NCBI GenBank assembly: GCA_963775275.1
Contig: CAVZII010000005.1
Span: 3,534,001-3,598,000 of the forward strand
DNA: 64,000 nucleotides
Reading direction: 5' to 3'
Source: JANWHQ01 sp963775275
GTDB lineage: Bacteria > Pseudomonadota > Alphaproteobacteria > Caulobacterales > Caulobacteraceae
The notes below the pieces were generated by a model. It had not been told where the DNA came from and searched no databases. It was given only the letters and a program-made list of their open reading frames with translations. This document shows, in pieces, positions 51,384-60,894 of this stretch. The position numbers and the translations under genes were made by a program. The first letter of the stretch is position 1. Every line of letters starts with the position of its first letter.

Positions 51384-52294
51384 CCGCGCGCCTCCGCGGC
51401 CCAGCGGGCGAAGAACGACAGGCCCACGGCCCGCTCGCCGCCTTCCTCCACCAGCGCCAGCTCGCCCCAGTCGATCCGGCCGGCGCGACCCTTCAGGGTC
51501 TCGCGCATGAGGCTCGCCAGGGCCAGGCCCGAGATCCGCTCGGCGTAGACATTGGCCAGGAGGAACCGCGCCTCGTCGGCGAGGAGCTGGGTGCAAAGGT
51601 CCATCAGCTCGGGCAGGTCCTCGTAGAGCCGCCAGACCTCGCCGTTCGGCCCGCGGCCGTACTTCGGCGGATCGAGGATGATCGCCTCGTAGCGCGAGCC
51701 GCGCCGGACCTCGCGCTGGACGTAGCGGCGCGCGTCCTCGCAGATCCAGCGCACCGGCCGGTCGGCCAGGCCCGCCAGCTCGGCGTTCTCGCGCGCCCAG
51801 CCGATGGCGCGCTTGGAGGCGTCCACGTGCGTCACCTGTGCGCCCTCGGCGGCGGCGACCAGGCTCGCCACGCCCGAGTAGCCGAAGAGGTTCAGCACCC
51901 GCATCCCGGGCCCCGCGCGCGCCAGCTCGCCCTGGAGCCAGGCCCAGTTCGCCGCCTGCTCGGGGAAGACGCCCAGGTGCCGGAACGCCGTGAAACGGCC
52001 GAGGAAGCGCACCTTGCCCCAGGCCATCGCGAAGGGCTCGATGGGCGCGCCCTTGAAGCGCCAGCGGCCGGCGTCCTCCTCTCCTTCCGGATCGAAGGCC
52101 GCGTCCGCGCCGGTCCAGTCCGCTTCGCCCAGGCGCGGACGCCACAGGCATTGCGGCTCGGGACGCACCACGCTGAACCGGCCGTAGCGCTCGAGCTTCT
52201 TCCCGCCGCCGCTGTCGATCAGGCCGTAGTCCGACCAGCCGGTCGTGCGCATCACCGTGGGCGCGTCGCTGAGGAGCGGACGGAGCGGGGCCAT
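51380..52294 (-). CDS. Class I SAM-dependent rRNA methyltransferase (RlmI/RlmK-like)
   Basis: A 304-aa Rossmann methyltransferase. Motif I is RVLNLFGYSGVASLVAAAEG, motif II is VTHVDASKRAIGWARENAEL and motif IV is IILDPPKYGRG, typical of C5-cytosine/23S rRNA-type enzymes in the YccW/RlmI group. There is no N-terminal PUA domain. It starts with MAPLRPLLSDAPTVMRTTGW. The 298 bp upstream hold REP-like palindromes and no gene that I can support. Confidence 0.88.
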   Translation of the reverse strand: MAPLRPLLSDAPTVMRTTGWSDYGLIDSGGGKKLERYGRFSVVRPEPQCLWRPRLGEADWTGADAAFDPEGEEDAGRWRFKGAPIEPFAMAWGKVRFLGRFTAFRHLGVFPEQAANWAWLQGELARAGPGMRVLNLFGYSGVASLVAAAEGAQVTHVDASKRAIGWARENAELAGLADRPVRWICEDARRYVQREVRRGSRYEAIILDPPKYGRGPNGEVWRLYEDLPELMDLCTQLLADEARFLLANVYAERISGLALASLMRETLKGRAGRIDWGELALVEEGGERAVGLSFFARWAAEARG

Positions 52295-52432
52295 CGGCCG
52301 CTCCTACTTGAGCCGGCGGGCCGTGGCAAAGGGCGACCTTCGCCTTGCCCGCGGGCCAGCTTTGCTCCTACTCGTTGGGCAGAGGACGCGGGATCGAGTG
52401 CGAGTGCCGTACGGGAGAGTCCATGCACGTCC

Positions 52433-52574
52433 CTCCCCCCTCGAGGCGGAGGGATCGAGGGAGGAGGGGAACCGCGTCCGCCGCGGAACCCTCGCCGTCT
52501 CGGCGCGAGGTGTTGCGGCCGATGGGCCGGCCTGGCGCGGCCCCTCTCTCCCGGCCCGTCCCCCTCGAGGGGGA
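52433..52574. repeat. REP-like palindromes upstream of the BtuF-like gene
   Basis: CTCCCCCCTCGA (52433-52444) pairs with TCGAGGGAGGAG (52455-52466) with one mismatch. A perfect 16-bp palindrome TCCCCCTCGAGGGGGA occupies 52559-52574, directly before the AAAGGAG ribosome binding site of the importer. It is the same C-rich/G-rich palindrome family as at 24.9 and 36.9 kb. The second hairpin could occlude the ribosome binding site. I saw no B12-box consensus. Confidence 0.6.
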
Positions 52575-52592
52575 AAAGGAGCGTCGCGCGCA

Positions 52593-53390
52593 TTGGCCGG
52601 CGTGTGGGCCATCCTCATCGCGGCTCTGTCGAGCGCGGCCCATGCCGCCCCCCGGGTCTTCTCGCTCGACCAGTGCGCCGACCAGTACGTCCTGTCCCTG
52701 GTCCCGCGCGCCGACATCGCGGCCCTGTCCTTCCGCGCCGACGACGCGGATTCCTACCTGCGCGCCCGGGCCCGCGGCCTGCCGCAACGCCGCGCCAGCC
52801 TGGAGGCCGTGCTCGCCAGCGGCGCCGGGGTCGCGGTTCGCTACTGGGGCGGCGACGAGGCCATGGTCCGGCGCCTCCGGGCGCGCGGGGTCGAGGTCGT
52901 CCGCATCGACGAGGCGGACGACTTCGAAGGGGTAAGGGCGAACCTGCGCAAGGTCGCCGCCGCCCTGGGCGCGGCCGCCAAGGGCGAGGTCCTGATCCGC
53001 CGCATGGACGCCGAGCTCGCCGAGGCGAAGGGCGCCTGGGGCGGCCGGCGCGCGCTCTACCTGACCCCGGGCGGCTTCACCGCGGGCTCCGACACCCTGG
53101 TGGGCGCGATGATGGCCGGCGCGGGCATGAAGCCCGCGGTCGCCTCGCCGGGCTATGCGCCCGTCTCGCTCGAGCGGCTCGTGGCCGATCCGCCGGACGC
53201 GGTCGTCCTCGGCTTCTTCGACCGCGCCTCCATGGGGACCCAGGCCTTCGCGCCGGGCCGCAACCGCGCGCTCCAGGCGCGGATCAGGGGCCGTGTCGTC
53301 GCCTCCCTTCCGGCCGCGATCCTGGGCTGCCCGGCCTGGTTCGCCGCCGACGGCGCGCGCGACCTCGCCCGTGCGGCGCGCGGGCGATGA
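52593..53390 (+). CDS. ABC transporter substrate-binding protein (BtuF/FepB-like)
   Basis: A 265-aa periplasmic binding protein with a signal peptide (VWAILIAALSSAAHA). The mature start PRVFSLDQCADQYVLSLVPR is the BtuF/cluster A-II pattern, followed by the long alpha backbone (FEGVRANLRKVAAALG) and DAVVLGFFDRASMG. The ligand is a corrinoid, heme or ferric chelate; the sequence does not decide. The TTG start at 52593 lies 11 bases after AAAGGAG; a GTG at 52602 is the alternative. It overlaps the permease by ATGA and forms a three-gene importer. Confidence 0.85.
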   Translation: MAGVWAILIAALSSAAHAAPRVFSLDQCADQYVLSLVPRADIAALSFRADDADSYLRARARGLPQRRASLEAVLASGAGVAVRYWGGDEAMVRRLRARGVEVVRIDEADDFEGVRANLRKVAAALGAAAKGEVLIRRMDAELAEAKGAWGGRRALYLTPGGFTAGSDTLVGAMMAGAGMKPAVASPGYAPVSLERLVADPPDAVVLGFFDRASMGTQAFAPGRNRALQARIRGRVVASLPAAILGCPAWFAADGARDLARAARGR

Positions 53391-54376
53391 GCCGCTTCGC
53401 CGCCCTTCTGTTTGTCATGGCCGGCGCGCTGGCGCTCGCGCTCTGCCTGGGCGTCGCCCTGGGCGAAGTCCCTCTCGGCCTTGACCAGTACCTGGATGCG
53501 GTCCGCCACCCGTCCTCCCCCGCCGGCGAGATCCTCTGGGCCATCCGCGCCCCGCGCACCCTGGCCGCGGCCCTGGTCGGCGCCGCGCTCGGCCTCTCCG
53601 GCGCGGTGATGCAGGGCCTCCTGCGCAACCCTTTGGCCGATCCGGCCGTGCTCGGCGTCTCGGGCCTGGCGGGCCTCGGCGCGGCCGTCGCCATCGCCCT
53701 GGGTCTCGCCGTGGCGCCGGGCGCGGTCGAGCTCGCCGCGCTCCTGGGCGCCCTGGCCGCCGGCGCGGTGGTGACGGCCCTTGCCGCCCGTTTGCGCGAG
53801 CCGGAGGCTCTCATCCTCTTCGGCGTGGCGCTCTCGGCCCTCGGCGGCGCCCTGACCGCCCTGGTCTTCAACCTCTCGCCCTCGCCGGTCACCAACGCCG
53901 AGATGCTCTCCTGGCTGATGGGCTCGGTGGAAAGCCGCGATCTCGGCGATCTGGCCTGGGCGCTGGCGCCCATGGGCCTGGGCGCCGCGCTCTGCGCCTA
54001 CGCCGGCCGGGGGCTCTCGGTCCTCACCCTGGGCGATGAGACCGCCGAGGTCTCGGGCCTGCCCATGGCGCGCCTCCGAGCCGCCGCCGTCGCCGGCGCG
54101 GCGCTCCTGACCGGCGCCTCGGTGGCGCTGGCCGGCGTGATCGGCTTCGTCGGTCTTGCCGCCCCTCATCTGGTGCGCGCCGGCGCGGGACACGATCCCA
54201 ACCGCACGCTGGTCCCGTCGGCCCTCGCCGGGGCGGTGCTGCTGGTCCTGGCCGACATCCTCGGCCGGCTGATCCCCACCGAGGTCGAGCTGAGGCTGGG
54301 CGTCCTGACCGCGCTCTTCGGCGCGCCCCTGTTCGCCCTGGTCGCCTGGCGCGCCTCGCGGAGCTGGCGCGCATGA
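53387..54376 (+). CDS. FecCD/BtuC family ABC importer permease
   Basis: A 329-aa inner-membrane permease with nine or ten helices. IRAPRTLAAALVGAALGLSG then AVMQGLLRNPLADPAVLG is the family signature. The coupling helix region SGLPMARLRAAAVAGAALLT and GVIGFVGLAAPHLVR complete it. It works with the binding protein upstream and the ATPase downstream, with ATGA overlaps at both ends. Confidence 0.92.
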   Translation: MSRFAALLFVMAGALALALCLGVALGEVPLGLDQYLDAVRHPSSPAGEILWAIRAPRTLAAALVGAALGLSGAVMQGLLRNPLADPAVLGVSGLAGLGAAVAIALGLAVAPGAVELAALLGALAAGAVVTALAARLREPEALILFGVALSALGGALTALVFNLSPSPVTNAEMLSWLMGSVESRDLGDLAWALAPMGLGAALCAYAGRGLSVLTLGDETAEVSGLPMARLRAAAVAGAALLTGASVALAGVIGFVGLAAPHLVRAGAGHDPNRTLVPSALAGAVLLVLADILGRLIPTEVELRLGVLTALFGAPLFALVAWRASRSWRA

Positions 54377-55140
54377 GCCCGCTGCTGTCCGCGGAGGGCC
54401 TGGTCGTCCGCCGGGGCCGCCGCGCCGTGCTGGACGGCGTCGGCCTCGAGGTCGGCGCCGGCGAGGTCGTCGGCGTCGTGGGGCCGAACGGGGCGGGCAA
54501 GACCACGCTCCTTCGGGCCGTCCTGGGGCTCCAGACGCTCGAGGCGGGCGCGGTCGCCCTGTCCGGCGACGATCCCCGCCGCTTGGCTCCCGCCGAGCGC
54601 GCGCGCCGCGTCGCCTATCTGCCCCAGGAGCGGCGGCTCGCCTGGAACGTCCCTGCCTGGCGCGCGGCGAGCCTTGGCGCGATCACCCGCCCGCCCGCCG
54701 TCGCCCGCGAGCTTGCGCTGCAGGCCCTCGGTCGCGTCGGCCTGGCGGAGCTGGCCGAGCGCGGGGTCTTCGACATGTCCGGCGGCGAGCGCGCACGCGT
54801 GCTCCTGGCGCGCCTGTTCGCGGCCCGTGCGCCCCTGCTCCTGGCCGACGAGCCGGCCGCCGGGCTCGACCCGGACGCCCAGCTCCTTGCCGTCGAGCTG
54901 CTGCGCGCCGAAGCCGGGGCCGGCGTGGGCGTCGTCCTGACCCTGCACGACCTGTCGCTGGCGGCGCGCGCATGCGATCGCCTCCTGGTGCTCGACCAGG
55001 GACGCGCCGCCGCCGAAGGGCCGCCGCTGCAGGCCTTGTCGCCCGCCGTCCTTGGCCGGGTCTTCCATCTGGACGGCGGTTTCCTCGACGCCCCCGGCGG
55101 GCCGATCCTCGCCGTCCGCCGCAAGGGAGCGGCCGCGTGA
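54373..55140 (+). CDS. BtuD/FecE-type ABC importer ATP-binding protein
   Basis: A 255-aa ATPase. Walker A is GPNGAGKTTLLRAVLGL, the Q-loop is AYLPQERRLAWNV (typical of iron/B12 importers), the signature is FDMSGGERARVLLARL, Walker B is LLLADEPAAGLD and the switch His is in LTLHDLSLAARACDR. It completes the importer operon. The dehydratase gene starts 43 bp further on and could be cotranscribed. Confidence 0.92.
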   Translation: MSPLLSAEGLVVRRGRRAVLDGVGLEVGAGEVVGVVGPNGAGKTTLLRAVLGLQTLEAGAVALSGDDPRRLAPAERARRVAYLPQERRLAWNVPAWRAASLGAITRPPAVARELALQALGRVGLAELAERGVFDMSGGERARVLLARLFAARAPLLLADEPAAGLDPDAQLLAVELLRAEAGAGVGVVLTLHDLSLAARACDRLLVLDQGRAAAEGPPLQALSPAVLGRVFHLDGGFLDAPGGPILAVRRKGAAA

Positions 55141-55183
55141 ACGGACGATGCATGGTCCTCCTCTCCGATGGGGAGAAGACGGG

Positions 55184-56161
55184 ATGAGCGACCTTCCGAC
55201 CCATGCCGACGTTCTCGCCGCCGCTGGGCGCCTGAGAGGCGTCGCGGTCACAACCCCGCTCGTGCGCGCGGACGCGCTGGACGAGGCCGCGGGCGGGCGT
55301 GTCTTCGTCAAGGCCGAGTGCCTGCAGCGGACCGGCTCCTTCAAGATCAGGGGCGCCTATGCGCGCCTGAGCCTCCTGTCGCCCGCCGAGCGGCGCGCCG
55401 GCGTCGTCGCCTTCTCCTCGGGCAATCACGCCCAGGGCGTCGCCGCGGCGGCACGGCTTCTCGGCGTCCCCGCCGTGATCGTCATGCCGGCGGACGCGCC
55501 TGCCGTGAAGACCGAGGCGACCCGGGCGTTGGGGGCCGAGATCGTCGCCTACGACCGCTTCACGGAGTCCCGCGAGGCGATCGCCGAAGGTCTCGCCGCC
55601 GCGCGCGGCGCCGTGCTGGTCCCGTCGTTCGACGATCCGCACGTGATCGCGGGGCAGGGGACCGTGGGGCTCGAGGCCGCGCGCCAGCTCCAGGACCTCG
55701 GCGTCGAGGCCGACATGCTCCTGTCTCCGGCGTCCGGCGGCGGTCTGATGGCTGGGATCGCCTTGGCGCTCGAGACGGTCTCGCCCGCCACCCGCCTCTA
55801 CGTCGTCGAGCCCGAGGGCTACGATGACCATGCCCGCAGCCTCGCGGCCGGCGCCAGGACCGAGGTGCAGGCGGGCCGGCCGAGCCTCTGCGACGCGCTG
55901 CTGTCGCCCGCGCCCGGCGCCCTGACCTTCGCCATCAATTCGCGGCGGCTCTCCGGCGCCCTGGCGGTCACGGACGAGGAGGCGCTCGCCGCCATGGCCT
56001 TCGCCTTCCGCCATCTGAAGCTCGTCCTCGAGCCCGGCGGGGCGGTTGCGCTGGCGGCCGTCCTGGCCGGCAAGGCGCCGCTGGACGGCGCCGCCGCGCT
56101 GGTCATCGCCTCGGGCGGCAATGTGGACCCCGCCGTGTTCGCCAGGGCGATCGCGGCCTAA
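55184..56161 (+). CDS. Threonine/serine dehydratase-like PLP enzyme
   Basis: A 325-aa fold-type II PLP enzyme. The Schiff-base lysine is Lys54 in LQRTGSFKIRGAYARL, the SSGNHAQGVA loop binds the substrate carboxylate, and the glycine phosphate-binding loop is SPASGGGLMAG. It lacks the C-terminal ACT-like regulatory domain of biosynthetic IlvA, so it resembles catabolic TdcB-type threonine dehydratases or serine racemases. The start MSDLPTHADVLAAAGRLRG at ATG 55184 follows a GGGAGAAG site. It overlaps the convergent slt gene by 4 bases. Confidence 0.85.
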   Translation: MSDLPTHADVLAAAGRLRGVAVTTPLVRADALDEAAGGRVFVKAECLQRTGSFKIRGAYARLSLLSPAERRAGVVAFSSGNHAQGVAAAARLLGVPAVIVMPADAPAVKTEATRALGAEIVAYDRFTESREAIAEGLAAARGAVLVPSFDDPHVIAGQGTVGLEAARQLQDLGVEADMLLSPASGGGLMAGIALALETVSPATRLYVVEPEGYDDHARSLAAGARTEVQAGRPSLCDALLSPAPGALTFAINSRRLSGALAVTDEEALAAMAFAFRHLKLVLEPGGAVALAAVLAGKAPLDGAAALVIASGGNVDPAVFARAIAA

Positions 56162-58355
56162 TCGGGGATCGGCGCCATGGTCGACGGATGGTCGGCGTTG
56201 GCCGCTTCGGCGGAGGCGTTGTTGTCGAGGGACGCAAGGGCTCCTGAATCAGGCGCATAGCCGCCGCTCTTCAGGTCTTCCTTGAGCGTCAGGGCCGCGC
56301 GCCCGCCGTTCAGCCGGGCCTTGTAGACCTCCATCGTCTCCAGCGCCCGCATCACGTAGTTGCGGGTCTCCGAGAAGGGGATGCACTCGATGAAGTCGAT
56401 CGGGTCGGTGCCTGACGCGCGCGGGTCGCCGCAGATCGCCGTCCACTCGCCCATGTGGTTGGGTCCGGCGTTGTAGGACGCCGCCGCCATCACATAGGAG
56501 CCGCTGAAGTTGCTCAGCATCGAGCCCAGATAGGCCGAGCCGAGGCGCATGTTGTAGTCCGGGTCCGACAGCCGGCCGGGCGCGTAGCCGACGCCGAGGC
56601 GACGGGCGACGTGCGAGGCGGTCGAGGGCAGCAGCTGCATCATGCCGCGCGCCCCGGCCCCGGAGCGCGCGTTGGGGTCGAAGTTGCTCTCCTGACGGGT
56701 GATCGACAGCACGAACGGGAGCGCCGCGCCCCCGTCCACCAGCGGCGGGCTCCTCACCGGATAGCCGCGGTCGGGCAGGATGAAGCCGTGCTGGGCCGCG
56801 ACCCGCGCCACGCGCATCGACAGGTCCTGGTCGCCGTAGCCGCGGGCCAGGTCGACCAGAAGCGCATACTCCTCCGCGTTCGGCAGGGCGTCGTCGGCGG
56901 TCAGCACGAAGGTGCGCAAGAGCTCCCGCTCGCCCGCCTGGGCCAGGAGCCTCGCCGCCTGGACCAGCTCGCGTCCCTCGAATCGCGCCCGGTCGGCGGC
57001 GGTGGGGACGGGGTCGTGGCCGAGGTCGATCCGGCTGAGCCCGACCCGCTCGGCGGCCAGCTGGCCGTAGAAGGTGGTCGTGTACTGCGCCGCCTGGGAA
57101 TAGAAGTCCTGCGCTCCGATTGCGTCGCCCGCGGCGTCGGCCGCGCGCCCGCGCCAATACAGCGCCCGTCCCTGGGTGATCGGCGATGAGCCCACCTCCT
57201 GGATGTGGGCGAAGTGGGCGTCCGCCACATTCGGCTGCTTCAGCTTGGTCAGGGCGAGCCAGCCCGCGTAGAACTCGGCCTCGGCATAGTCGACGCCGGG
57301 CGGCAGGCCGTTGTCGTTGGCGAGCTGATAGGCCGCCTGGTAGTTGCGCGCGGCCAGGGCGGCGCCGATCAGGGCCCGCCGCTCGAGCCAGACGGCCGCG
57401 GCCGCGTCGTCGCCGGGCGGATTCTTGGGCAGCAGCCGGACCAGGGACAAAGCCAGCGCCGGCTGGTTGTGCCGCCGGTAGTAGCGGGCGCGCTCGAAGG
57501 CGAGCCCGGCGAATCCTGCAGCTCGGGCGGCAGCTGCTCCATCAGCAGATCCGCGCGGCTGTCGCCGTTGCGGTATGCCATGCGCGCCCGCGCGAGCGTC
57601 TGTTGGTCCGGCGGCAACAGCTGGAGCATCGCCTGGGTCGCCGGCCCCTGCGCGCCATAGAGCAGCATGTCGGCGCGGCGGATGTGGTCGTCGACGGTCA
57701 GAAGGTCCCCGAAGCGCGCCAGCATCTGTTGCTGTGCATCGGCCTCGAACACCTCGTCGCGCCAGAAGCGCCGGATCAGGACGCGCGCCTTGTCGATCTG
57801 GCCTTCGGCCCTGTAGGCGGCCGCCAGCGCCATGGCGCCTTCGGGCGTGGTCGGCTCCTGGCCCTTGAACCAGGCCTCGACCTGCTGCGGCGGCATCGCC
57901 TGGGTCTCGAGCTGCTTCTCGGCGGCCGCCTGGATGCGCCCGCTGCGGGGCCAGCCCCACAGGTCCTTGCGCGCCTGGTCCAGCTCGAAGAACGACATCC
58001 GGTCGGGCGTGGAGTCGATCATCGCCCACAGCACCAGCTTCCTGGCGGCCGGGTCGCTCAGCGAATCCCTGAGCGCGCGCGCGCGGCCGGTGTCGCCGGC
58101 CTGGGCCGCGTCGATGGCGGACTTCAGGGTCGCGAGCTCGTCGGCCGACAGCGGCCTGGGCCGGGCCAGGGGCGGCGTCTGCGCCGGCGCCTCGGCGCCT
58201 GACGGGGCGTTGGCCAGGATCTGGGTCGCGTTCTGGGCGTCGGCCACGCCGAAGGCGAGGACCGAGGCGGCCCCCCACAACACTCTTCGCAGCTTCAACC
58301 TCAACGATCCGCTCCGGCCCGGCGACTGCGTCGGCCACGCGCGGCCGAGTCGCAT
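56158..58355 (-). pseudogene. Soluble lytic murein transglycosylase, frame broken by one base
   Basis: Periplasmic peptidoglycan-cleaving enzyme of the Slt70 type. From ATG 58355 a signal peptide (LRRVLWGAASVLAFGVADA) precedes an alpha-superhelical region. The frame breaks near 57520-57530 after MEQLPPELQ and resumes as FAGLAFERARYYRRHNQPAL. The catalytic SLT domain has the Glu in SITRQESNFDPNARSGAGAR, then GMMQLLPSTASHVA and YNAGPNHMGEW. One missing base restores a protein of about 732 aa. The order slt-dapA-smpB is common in this group. The start could be lower, because several Leu/Val codons near the signal are possible. Confidence 0.85.
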
Positions 58356-58445
58356 GGTTGCGGCAAGGGCGCGCGCCGCCATATTGTCCGCCCGAACCTG
58401 TGCGCCGCAACTCCTTGCGGCCAAAGATCACGGCTTATTGCTCGC

Positions 58446-59330
58446 ATGGCCCACACCGCGCTCAAGGGCGCCATCCCGGCGCTGATCACCCCCTTCAAGG
58501 ACGGCGCCATCGACGAAGCCCGCCTTCCGTGAGCTGGTCGAGCGCCAGATCTCGGGCGGCGTGCACGGCCTGGTGCCGGTGGGCACGACCGGCGAGACCG
58601 CCACCCTCAGCCATGACGAGCATCGCCGCGTGGTCGAGCTCTGCGTCGAGGTCGCCGCCGGCCGCGCGCCGGTCATCGCCGGCGCGGGGTCCAATTCCAC
58701 GGACGAGGCGATCGGCCTGGTTCGCCACGCCAAGGAGGTCGGCGCCGACGCGGCGCTGGTGGTCACGCCCTACTACAATCGTCCGAGCCAGGAGGGGCTC
58801 TATCGCCATTACGCCGCGATCAACGACGCGGTGGATCTGCCGATCCTCATCTACAACGTGCCTGCGCGCACCAGCGTCGACATCTCCAACGAGACCATCG
58901 CGCGCCTGGCCGCCTGCCTCACATCGCCGGCGTCAAGGACGCCACCAGCGACCTCTCGCGACCCAGCGTCATGCGCGTCACCTGCAAGGAGGACTTCATC
59001 CTGCTCTCGGGCGAGGACGCCAGCGCGCTGGGCTACATGGCCCACGGCGGCCACGGCTGCATCTCGGTCACCTGCAACGTCGCACCCGACGCCATGTCCG
59101 CCATGATGAACGCCTGCATGGACGGCGACTGGAAGACCGCCCTCTACTGGCAGGATCGCCTGATCGGGCTGCACAAGGCCCTGTTCGCGGACGCCTCGCC
59201 GGCGCCGACCAAGTTCGCCCTGGCGCACCTGGGGCTTTGCGCGGAGGATGTGCGCCTGCCCATCGCGCCCTGCTCGCAGGCCGCGCGGGCCCAGGTGCTC
59301 GAGGCCATGGCGGCGGCGGGCCTGAACTAG
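58446..59330 (+). pseudogene. dapA: 4-hydroxy-tetrahydrodipicolinate synthase (DapA), two compensating frame breaks
   Basis: Makes the first committed intermediate of lysine/diaminopimelate synthesis from pyruvate and aspartate semialdehyde. ATG 58446 gives MAHTALKGAIPALITPFKDG. An extra base near 58519-58524 shifts into the frame with VPVGTTGETATLSHDEH and YNVPARTSVDIS. A missing base near 58915-58922 returns to the original frame with IAGVKDATSDLSRPS (Schiff-base Lys) and the C-terminus to 59330. The net length of 294 aa is exactly normal. Since dapA is essential in nearly all Gram-negatives, sequence error is far more likely than loss. Confidence 0.9.
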
Positions 59331-59340
59331 GCCGACAATC

Positions 59341-59801
59341 ATGAGCGTCGCCAAGCTGGTCGCCGAGAACCGCCGCGCGCGGTTCGACTACCACCTCGAG
59401 GATGTGATCGAGGCCGGCATCTCGCTGACCGGCACCGAGGTGAAGTCGCTCCGCAACGGCCAGCGCCAACATCGCCGAATCCTATGCGGCGGTGGAGGGG
59501 CGCGAGATCGTGCTGGTGAACGCCAACATCCCCGAGTACGGCCCGGCCAGCCGCTTCAACCACGCGCCCAAGCGTCCGCGGAAGCTGCTGCTGCATCGCA
59601 AGCAGATCGACAAGCTGATCGGCGCGGTCCAGCGCGAGGGCCGCACCCTCGCGCCGCTCAAGCTCTATTTCAACGACAAGGGCAAGGTGAAGCTCGAGCT
59701 GGCCGCTGGCGGTCGGCAAGAAGGCGCACGACAAGCGCGCCGCCGTGGCCGAGCGCGACTGGAAGCGCGAGCAGGGCCGCCTGCTGCGGGACAAGGGGTG
59801 A
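59341..59801 (+). pseudogene. smpB: SsrA-binding protein SmpB, two one-base frame breaks
   Basis: Binds tmRNA and directs it to stalled ribosomes. MSVAKLVAENRRARFDYHLE and GISLTGTEVKSLRNGQ are intact. An extra base near 59463 shifts to ANIAESYAAVEGREIVLVNA, then RFNHAPKRPRKLLLHRKQID. A second extra base near 59704 shifts to LAVGKKAHDKRAAVAERDWK and the tail REQGRLLRDKG. Removing both gives 152 aa, the normal length. It is 10 bp after dapA. As with dapA, sequencing error is the likely cause. Confidence 0.9.
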
Positions 59802-59804
59802 GGA

Positions 59805-59977
59805 GCGGCCGGCGCGCCAGCGGGCCGGCATGCGATCGACAATTGCTTGTCGATCGCCGCGACGAACGCCCGTGGCTGCGCCACGGGCCGGGCGGCCGGC
59901 GCGCCAGCGGCGGCATGGGATCGACAATTGCTTGTCGATCGCCGCGACGAACGCCCGTGGCCGCGCCACGGGCCGGG
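59805..59977. repeat. Two tandem copies of an 86-bp hairpin-bearing unit
   Basis: The units start at 59805 and 59892. Each opens with GCGGCCGGCGCGCCAGCGG, carries the hairpin GATCGACAA-TTGC-TTGTCGATC (59834-59855 and 59919-59940), then CGCCGCGACGAACGC and a second stem GCCCGTGG / CCACGGGC. The copies differ at only a few positions. They stand between convergent smpB and the beta-lactamase gene, so they may act as a bidirectional terminator. Confidence 0.8.
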
Positions 59978-59988
59978 GGGGCGTCTGA

Positions 59989-60822
59989 TCACGCCCGCTG
60001 GCGCAGCAGCTTCATCGTCCAATCTACGGCGTCGCCCGCGATCGTCCCGTGGCCGGGGATGGTGATCGCAGGGCGCGGATAACGCGTCTTCACGCGATCG
60101 AGGCTCGCGGGCCAGGCGGTCACATCCGCGTCGGCGAGGTTGCCGAGGCCCGTGCTGGTGATCGACTTCAGGAAGCAGCCGCCGAACAGGACCTTCTGCG
60201 CCCCCAGCCAGGCGACGATGTTGTCGCGGGTGTGGCCTGGGCCGGGGAAGAAGAGCTCGCACCCCTCGCCGAACCCATGGGGCCCGCGTCCGCGCCGGAA
60301 CGCCTCGATCGGCCGGGGGACCGGCAGGCCCGCCTTGCGCGCCAGAACGCAGGTCAGGGGATGGGCGAAGGTTTCCACGCCCCGCTTGGCGAGGCCGTCG
60401 ATTCCGCCCGTGCGGTCCCGGTGGAAGTGGGTCGCCGCCGCGCGCCTGACCGGATGGACCAGGGTCTTGTCCGCCCAGTCGAGCAGGGTCCCCGCCTGTT
60501 CGGCGTTCCAGGTCGTGTCGACCATCAGCGAGCCGCCGGGCCGGTCCAGCACCAGGCCGTTGGCCGGATACCAGAAACCGCCCTCGATCACCGAGGTGCA
60601 GGTGTAGAGCCACAGGCCCGGGGCGATCCTCTTGACCCAGGCCGTCCTGGCGATGCGCGTCATGCCCGGCGCGCCGAGCTCCAGCGCCTGGGGCAAGCCC
60701 GCGGTCCCCGGGTCGGGTGCGGCGGCGATGGCTGCGAGCGGCCCGGCCAGCGCCGAGCCGCAGCAGGCGCAGCCGAACGCCAGGAACGATCTTCGGCTGT
60801 GCGGCGAGAGGGCAGGGCGCAT
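59989..60822 (-). CDS. Subclass B1-type metallo-beta-lactamase with Tat signal
   Basis: A 277-aa exported zinc hydrolase. The leader SRRSFLAFGCACCG fits a twin-arginine signal. All B1 zinc ligands can be placed: His132, His134 and Asp136 in THFHRDRTGG, His197 in PGPGHTRDN, Cys216 in VLFGGCFLKS and His258 in IPGHG. GNLADADVTAWPASLDRV, NIVAWL and YPANGLVL also follow the VIM/BlaB-like pattern and not the glyoxalase II pattern. Known B1 enzymes open penicillins, cephalosporins and carbapenems in the periplasm; activity here is inferred. It lies 72 bp downstream of a kinase-regulator pair on the same strand. Confidence 0.87.
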   Translation of the reverse strand: MRPALSPHSRRSFLAFGCACCGSALAGPLAAIAAAPDPGTAGLPQALELGAPGMTRIARTAWVKRIAPGLWLYTCTSVIEGGFWYPANGLVLDRPGGSLMVDTTWNAEQAGTLLDWADKTLVHPVRRAAATHFHRDRTGGIDGLAKRGVETFAHPLTCVLARKAGLPVPRPIEAFRRGRGPHGFGEGCELFFPGPGHTRDNIVAWLGAQKVLFGGCFLKSITSTGLGNLADADVTAWPASLDRVKTRYPRPAITIPGHGTIAGDAVDWTMKLLRQRA

Positions 60823-60894
60823 GGGCGACTCCGGGGCGCAGGCCCAGCCAAGCGCAAAGGCGCGGGCCGCGCAACCGTCGTCCAGGCGCCGGCT

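Noticed and set aside
52295..52592. Cobalamin riboswitch before the BtuF-like importer
   Set aside because: I looked for the B12-box and the conserved core and saw neither. The region is explained by C-rich/G-rich palindromes. A covariance-model search would settle it.
59805..59977. CRISPR array
   Set aside because: There are only two units, the repeats are contiguous with no unique spacers, and no cas genes are nearby.
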